Source: Ascidiaceihabitans sp034111945 (GTDB lineage Bacteria; Pseudomonadota; Alphaproteobacteria; Rhodobacterales; Rhodobacteraceae). From it: a DNA stretch of 64,000 bases. Numbering within the stretch: position 1 is the first letter of the stretch; the number at the start of each line of letters is the position of its first letter. The notes beneath the pieces were generated by a model, which was not told the origin of the DNA, made no database searches, and saw only the letters and a program-made list of their open reading frames with translations. Positions 60,582 to 64,000 of the stretch are shown here, in pieces. Position numbers and translations under genes: made by a program. The stretch spans positions 1 through 64,000 of the forward strand of contig JBLHSG010000022.1 of assembly GCA_047626725.1 (NCBI GenBank), written 5' to 3'.

Positions 60582-61817
60582 CTATTCCGCCGCAGCGGTC
60601 AGGCGGATTTTAAACACCGTTTCGTGCCCCGGTGCAGGATGGCGCGGGATCAACAGCGCCAACATCAACGACACAGATGCCATGGCTGCTGCGATCAAAA
60701 ACACCAGCAAGGGCGACACCAACCACAACAGCCCCAAAACCACGGGCAAACCGACAGCTGCGATGTGGTTGATCGTAAAGGCGACAGCAGCAGTGGGCGC
60801 AATATCTTGAGGGTCCGCAATCTTTTGGAAATAGGTTTTAAGCGCCAGTGCCAGCGCGAAGAATATGTGATCGACGACGTACAAAAACGCCGCGATCGCC
60901 ACACCCCAGCCAAGGTAATAAACCCCGCCATAAGCCAGAAACACTGCCACCAATCCAGTGTATTCAAACACCAGCGTGTTACGTTCACCAAACCGTTGCA
61001 CGACGCCGCCTAATACGGGTGCCACAAACATGTTGATGACCAGATTGATCAGGAACAGCCCCGTCAATTCATGGACCTCAAAGCCGAACTTTTCGACCAT
61101 CATAAAGCCCGCGAACACCATAAAAATCTGACGGCGCGCGCCGGACATAAATTGCAGCGCATAATACAGCCAATAGCGGCGGCGCAGCACCATGCGTTTT
61201 AGCTGCGGCGTTGGCCCGTCGAATTGCGGATACGCGATCATGGCGAAAATCGCGATGGCAGCGGTGGTCAGGCCACCCGCCATGTAGACGATGTTATAGG
61301 TCAGGCCCAATGGCTCCCAAAGCAGCAAAATAATCAGGTACACAACAAAGGTCGCGGCCGATCCCGTCGCCACCAACCAGCCTAAAATTTTGGGTGCGCG
61401 GTCTTTGGGCAGCCATTGCAATTGCAGCGACTGGTTGACCGTTTCGTAATAGTGAAAACCGATGGAACTGAGCATCGTCAGCGTCAAAATCCCGTACAAA
61501 CTGGGGAAATATGCGGTCACAGCGGTCGCCACCCCCAGCAAAATAAGGGATACAAGGCCCAAGACCTGCTCGCGCACAAAGATGATGATCGCGATCACGC
61601 CAACTGCCAGAAACCCCGGAATTTCGCGAATGGTGTGCAACAGGCCAATGTCTGATCCGTCAAAATCTGCGACCTCGATCACAAAGTTATTCAGCAACGC
61701 GGCCCAGGTGTTAAACGCGATCGGCATAGCCACGGCCATCAAGAACAACAGCGCCAGCGGGCGGCGCCAGCGCGGCAATTGGGTGGCTTGCGCCAAGGGG
61801 ATTGGGTCAGACATCAT
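60582..61817 (-). CDS. MFS transporter
   Basis: A 411-residue carrier with 12 predicted helices and the major facilitator layout, for example MAVAMPIAFNTWAALLNNFVI near 27-47, IREIPGFLAVGVIAIIIFV near 63 and VAPVLGGVVQRFGERNTLVFEY near 260-281, the last like the motif A loop of the second half. It ends RLTAAAE without extra domains. The substrate is unknown. It starts at ATG 61817 (a second ATG follows) and is separated from priA by 82 bases. Confidence 0.82.
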   Translation of the reverse strand: MMSDPIPLAQATQLPRWRRPLALLFLMAVAMPIAFNTWAALLNNFVIEVADFDGSDIGLLHTIREIPGFLAVGVIAIIIFVREQVLGLVSLILLGVATAVTAYFPSLYGILTLTMLSSIGFHYYETVNQSLQLQWLPKDRAPKILGWLVATGSAATFVVYLIILLLWEPLGLTYNIVYMAGGLTTAAIAIFAMIAYPQFDGPTPQLKRMVLRRRYWLYYALQFMSGARRQIFMVFAGFMMVEKFGFEVHELTGLFLINLVINMFVAPVLGGVVQRFGERNTLVFEYTGLVAVFLAYGGVYYLGWGVAIAAFLYVVDHIFFALALALKTYFQKIADPQDIAPTAAVAFTINHIAAVGLPVVLGLLWLVSPLLVFLIAAAMASVSLMLALLIPRHPAPGHETVFKIRLTAAAE

Positions 61818-61858
61818 TCTGCAATACGCCCAATCCGAAATCCGAGATATAGCGCAGA

Positions 61859-61875
61859 CGCATAGCAGCTATGCG
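61859..61875. promoter_or_regulatory. Perfect inverted repeat upstream of the MFS gene
   Basis: CGCATAGC-A-GCTATGCG is an exact 17-base palindrome in the priA-MFS gap, 41 to 58 bases ahead of the MFS start. It could be an operator or a small hairpin; there is no T-run. Confidence 0.4.
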
Positions 61876-61899
61876 ATAGGCGCACAGGCGGCGTTTCGT

Positions 61900-64000
61900 T
61901 CAATAAAAGCTTTGCGGATCAATATCGACGGCAAGCCTGATATCACCTTTGATTTGGACCTGTCGCAGCCAATCTGAAATCGCACCTTGCAGCGCCACGG
62001 ATTTGTCCGCCTTGATCAACATACGCACACGGTGACGCCCGCGCACCCGCGCAATCGGTGCTGGTGCGGGGCCAAAAACCTGCGCACCGACACGGCGCAG
62101 CGGGCCATCCATACGCGCCAAATGGTTTGCCAGATCAAACACTTGCGCCACATCAGGGCCACTGACGATTATCCCTGCCATGCGCCCAAACGGCGGCACA
62201 CCGGCCTGTTGTCGTTCACCTGCTTCTGCGCGCCAGAACCCTTCTTCGTCGCCGGCCAAAATCGCACGAATAACCGGATGTTCCGGTTGATAGGTTTGCA
62301 ACATCGCGGTGCCCGGTTTTTCCGCGCGCCCTGCCCGCCCCGCAACTTGGCGCATCAATTGAAACGTCCGTTCAGCGGCGCGCAAATCCGACCCTTGCAG
62401 ACCCAGATCCGCATCAATCACCCCGACCAAGGTAAGGTTAGGAAAGTTGTGGCCTTTGGCGACCAGTTGCGTGCCGATCACGATGTCACAGGCCCCTGCC
62501 GCAATCGCCTCGATCTCGGCCTTTAGGGCGCGGGCCGACCCGTACATGTCGGAACTAAGCGTTGAAATTTTGGCGTCGGGCCAAAGTTCTGCGGCCTCTT
62601 CGCCCAACCGTTCGACGCCGGGACCAACGGGGGCCATTTTTCCTTCGACCCCGCAAGACGGGCATTTGTCCGGCATTTCTTTGCTTTCGCCACACTGATG
62701 ACAGACGAGGCGTTTCAAAAACCGATGTTCGACCATACGCGCGTCGCAGTCGTCACACCCCACTTGATGCCCGCAGGCGCGACACAATGTGATCGGCGCA
62801 TAACCACGACGGTTGATGAACAACATCGCCTGTTCGCCCGCTTCGATCCGTTTGTCGACTTCGGCCTTGAGCACCTCTGATACCCAGCGGTTCGACGGCA
62901 GTTTTGCGTCGCGCATATCGATGGTTTTCATCGTTGGCATCACGGCAGGACCAAATCGCGAGGTCAATTCCAGCCGTTTGTATTTACCGCTTTCCGCGTT
63001 TGCCCAGCTTTCCAAAGACGGTGTAGCGCTGGCCAAAACCACATGTGCGCCGCAGATTGACGCGCGCAAAACGGCCATGTCGCGGGCATTATACAGCACG
63101 CCTTCTTCTTGTTTGTAGGACGTGTCGTGTTCTTCGTCGACGACGATCAGCCCCAGATTTTGATAGGGCAAAAACAACGCGGATCGCGCGCCGATCACCA
63201 CCTGAGCATGCCCGTGCCCAACCATCCGCCAAATCCGGCGGCGTTCTGTCATTGTTGCGCCCGAATGCCATTCCGCAGGTTTGGTGCCAAATCGCTCTTC
63301 GATCCGTTTTAAAAACTCAACCGTCAGGGCGATTTCCGGCAATAGCACCAAGGCCTGCCGCCCTGCGCGCAATGCGGCCGCGACAGCTTCTAGGTAGACT
63401 TCGGTTTTGCCTGATCCCGTGACGCCGCGCAGCAATGTCGTGCCGTAATTGCCCGATGCGACGCCTTTGGCCAGATAGTCAGCGGCGGCAGTTTGATCGT
63501 CGGTCAGTTCCTTGGACGGCAGGCTGGGGTCCATGCGCTGAAACGGCAAATCGCGCGGGCTGTCTTCTTCGCTGACGCAACCCTGTTCGACCAGCCCTTT
63601 GATCACAGGTGCTGTGACGCCAGCCAATTCTGCCAGTTCTTTTAACGTGAACGACAGATCGCCGTATTCCTGCAACGTATCCAAAACGCGGGTGCGCGCG
63701 TCAGTGACGCGGGTCGGCTCACCCACCCCACGCCGGTAAATTTTGCGCATCGATGGCGGATCACCAAGGCCCGGCGCACGGGTGGCAAGGCGCAGCATCG
63801 CGTTCATCGGGGTCAGCGTATAGTCGGCCGCGCGGCGCAGGAAATCGCGCATTTCCAAACGCATCGGCGCGGCGTCCAGAACACGATACGCGCTGCGCAC
63901 TTTTTTGATGTCCCAATTGCCAGCACCGGGACCCCAAACCACACCAATCACTTTGCGCGGCCCCAACGGCACTTCGACAAACGCGCCCAGATGACAGCCA
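61900..64000 (-). CDS. priA: Primosomal replication protein N' PriA (N-terminus cut by window edge)
   Basis: The visible 699 residues lack only the first ~30 of PriA, a helicase that restarts stalled replication forks. The frame stays open to the window edge and reads CHLGAFVEVPLGPRKVIGVVWG, the normal 3'-binding domain start, given here in part. Motif I is RGVTGSGKTEVYLEAV near 190 of the visible chain, the DEAH-like box is VVDEEHDTSYKQEEG, and two zinc-binding sets follow: CRACGHQVGCDDC and CHQCGESKEMPDKCPSCG. The C-terminal part has QMLQTYQPEHPVI-like text and ends DPQSFY. The ATG at 63972 is internal, not the start. Confidence 0.94.
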   Translation of the reverse strand, partial: GCHLGAFVEVPLGPRKVIGVVWGPGAGNWDIKKVRSAYRVLDAAPMRLEMRDFLRRAADYTLTPMNAMLRLATRAPGLGDPPSMRKIYRRGVGEPTRVTDARTRVLDTLQEYGDLSFTLKELAELAGVTAPVIKGLVEQGCVSEEDSPRDLPFQRMDPSLPSKELTDDQTAAADYLAKGVASGNYGTTLLRGVTGSGKTEVYLEAVAAALRAGRQALVLLPEIALTVEFLKRIEERFGTKPAEWHSGATMTERRRIWRMVGHGHAQVVIGARSALFLPYQNLGLIVVDEEHDTSYKQEEGVLYNARDMAVLRASICGAHVVLASATPSLESWANAESGKYKRLELTSRFGPAVMPTMKTIDMRDAKLPSNRWVSEVLKAEVDKRIEAGEQAMLFINRRGYAPITLCRACGHQVGCDDCDARMVEHRFLKRLVCHQCGESKEMPDKCPSCGVEGKMAPVGPGVERLGEEAAELWPDAKISTLSSDMYGSARALKAEIEAIAAGACDIVIGTQLVAKGHNFPNLTLVGVIDADLGLQGSDLRAAERTFQLMRQVAGRAGRAEKPGTAMLQTYQPEHPVIRAILAGDEEGFWRAEAGERQQAGVPPFGRMAGIIVSGPDVAQVFDLANHLARMDGPLRRVGAQVFGPAPAPIARVRGRHRVRMLIKADKSVALQGAISDWLRQVQIKGDIRLAVDIDPQSFY

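Noticed and set aside
1..64000. tRNA genes, rRNA, insertion sequences, prophage or CRISPR arrays
   Set aside because: I looked in all gaps for cloverleaf-like folds, terminal inverted repeats with transposase and regular spacer repeats and saw none; tRNA absence should be confirmed with a scanning program.

Overview
The window is an ordinary-looking stretch of chromosome from an alphaproteobacterium, most likely a Rhodobacteraceae member of the marine Roseobacter type. The evidence is gene content and order: a ctaC-ctaB-(small ORF)-ctaG-ctaE-SURF1-thrC-M16 run next to tldD, a ruvCAB-ybgC-tolQRAB-pal-cpoB-tilS-ftsH run, a two-part CoA transferase and a complete-looking Flp/Tad pilus locus. By eye the base composition is moderately GC-rich, with AT-rich gaps. 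I see no rRNA, tRNA, insertion sequence, prophage or CRISPR array. Coding density is high and many genes are coupled by ATGA, GTGA or TGATG overlaps.

Layout. 1-7.3 kb: a GNAT acetyltransferase cut by the left edge, a flavin reductase, a SulP anion transporter, then mtnP, a frameshifted LysE exporter, apt, an exported DUF1444 protein and a GlcD-type flavoprotein. 7.3-15 kb, minus strand: the aa3 cytochrome oxidase subunit and assembly cluster (ctaC, ctaB, ctaG, ctaE, SURF1; the subunit I gene is absent) continuing into thrC, an M16 peptidase and a RimJ-like acetyltransferase. 15-22.2 kb, plus strand: tldD, dprA, topA and scoAB. 22.2-23 kb: a lytic transglycosylase. 23.4-36.4 kb, plus strand: the Tad pilus locus (two Flp pilins, cpaB, cpaC, an OmpA-type lipoprotein, cpaE, cpaF, tadB, tadC, two TPR lipoproteins, the prepilin peptidase cpaA), followed by an uncharacterised AAA+ ATPase and a 3-hydroxyisobutyrate-dehydrogenase-like gene. 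36.4-39.6 kb: the DNA-repair pair of Lhr-like helicase and PdeM nuclease. 39.6-41.7 kb: two tandem membrane-anchored LytTR regulators and a small DUF2306 membrane protein. 41.7-45.3 kb: folD and fhs (one-carbon metabolism) and a MOSC protein. 45.4-57.1 kb, minus strand: ftsH, tilS, cpoB, pal, tolB, tolA, tolR, tolQ, ybgC, an unknown gene, ruvB, ruvA, ruvC. 57.5-64 kb: a DUF1127 small protein, a small membrane protein, prmA, a MATE exporter, an MFS carrier and priA cut by the right edge.

How the genes work together. The Tad block encodes secretion and assembly of thin Flp pili for surface attachment. MtnP releases adenine from methylthioadenosine and Apt, two genes on, recycles it to AMP. FolD and Fhs interconvert one-carbon folates. 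The Tol-Pal set maintains the outer membrane during division and sits with the Holliday-junction genes, as in many proteobacteria.

I found no clearly new system. The parts that deserve a second look are the LysE frameshift at a slippery-type heptamer, a set of related extragenic repeats, an unusually structured fhs-folD gap, the palindrome-rich gap between the two LytTR genes, and the AAA+ ATPase attached to the Tad locus. All family assignments were made from recognisable motifs by reading, without database searches.
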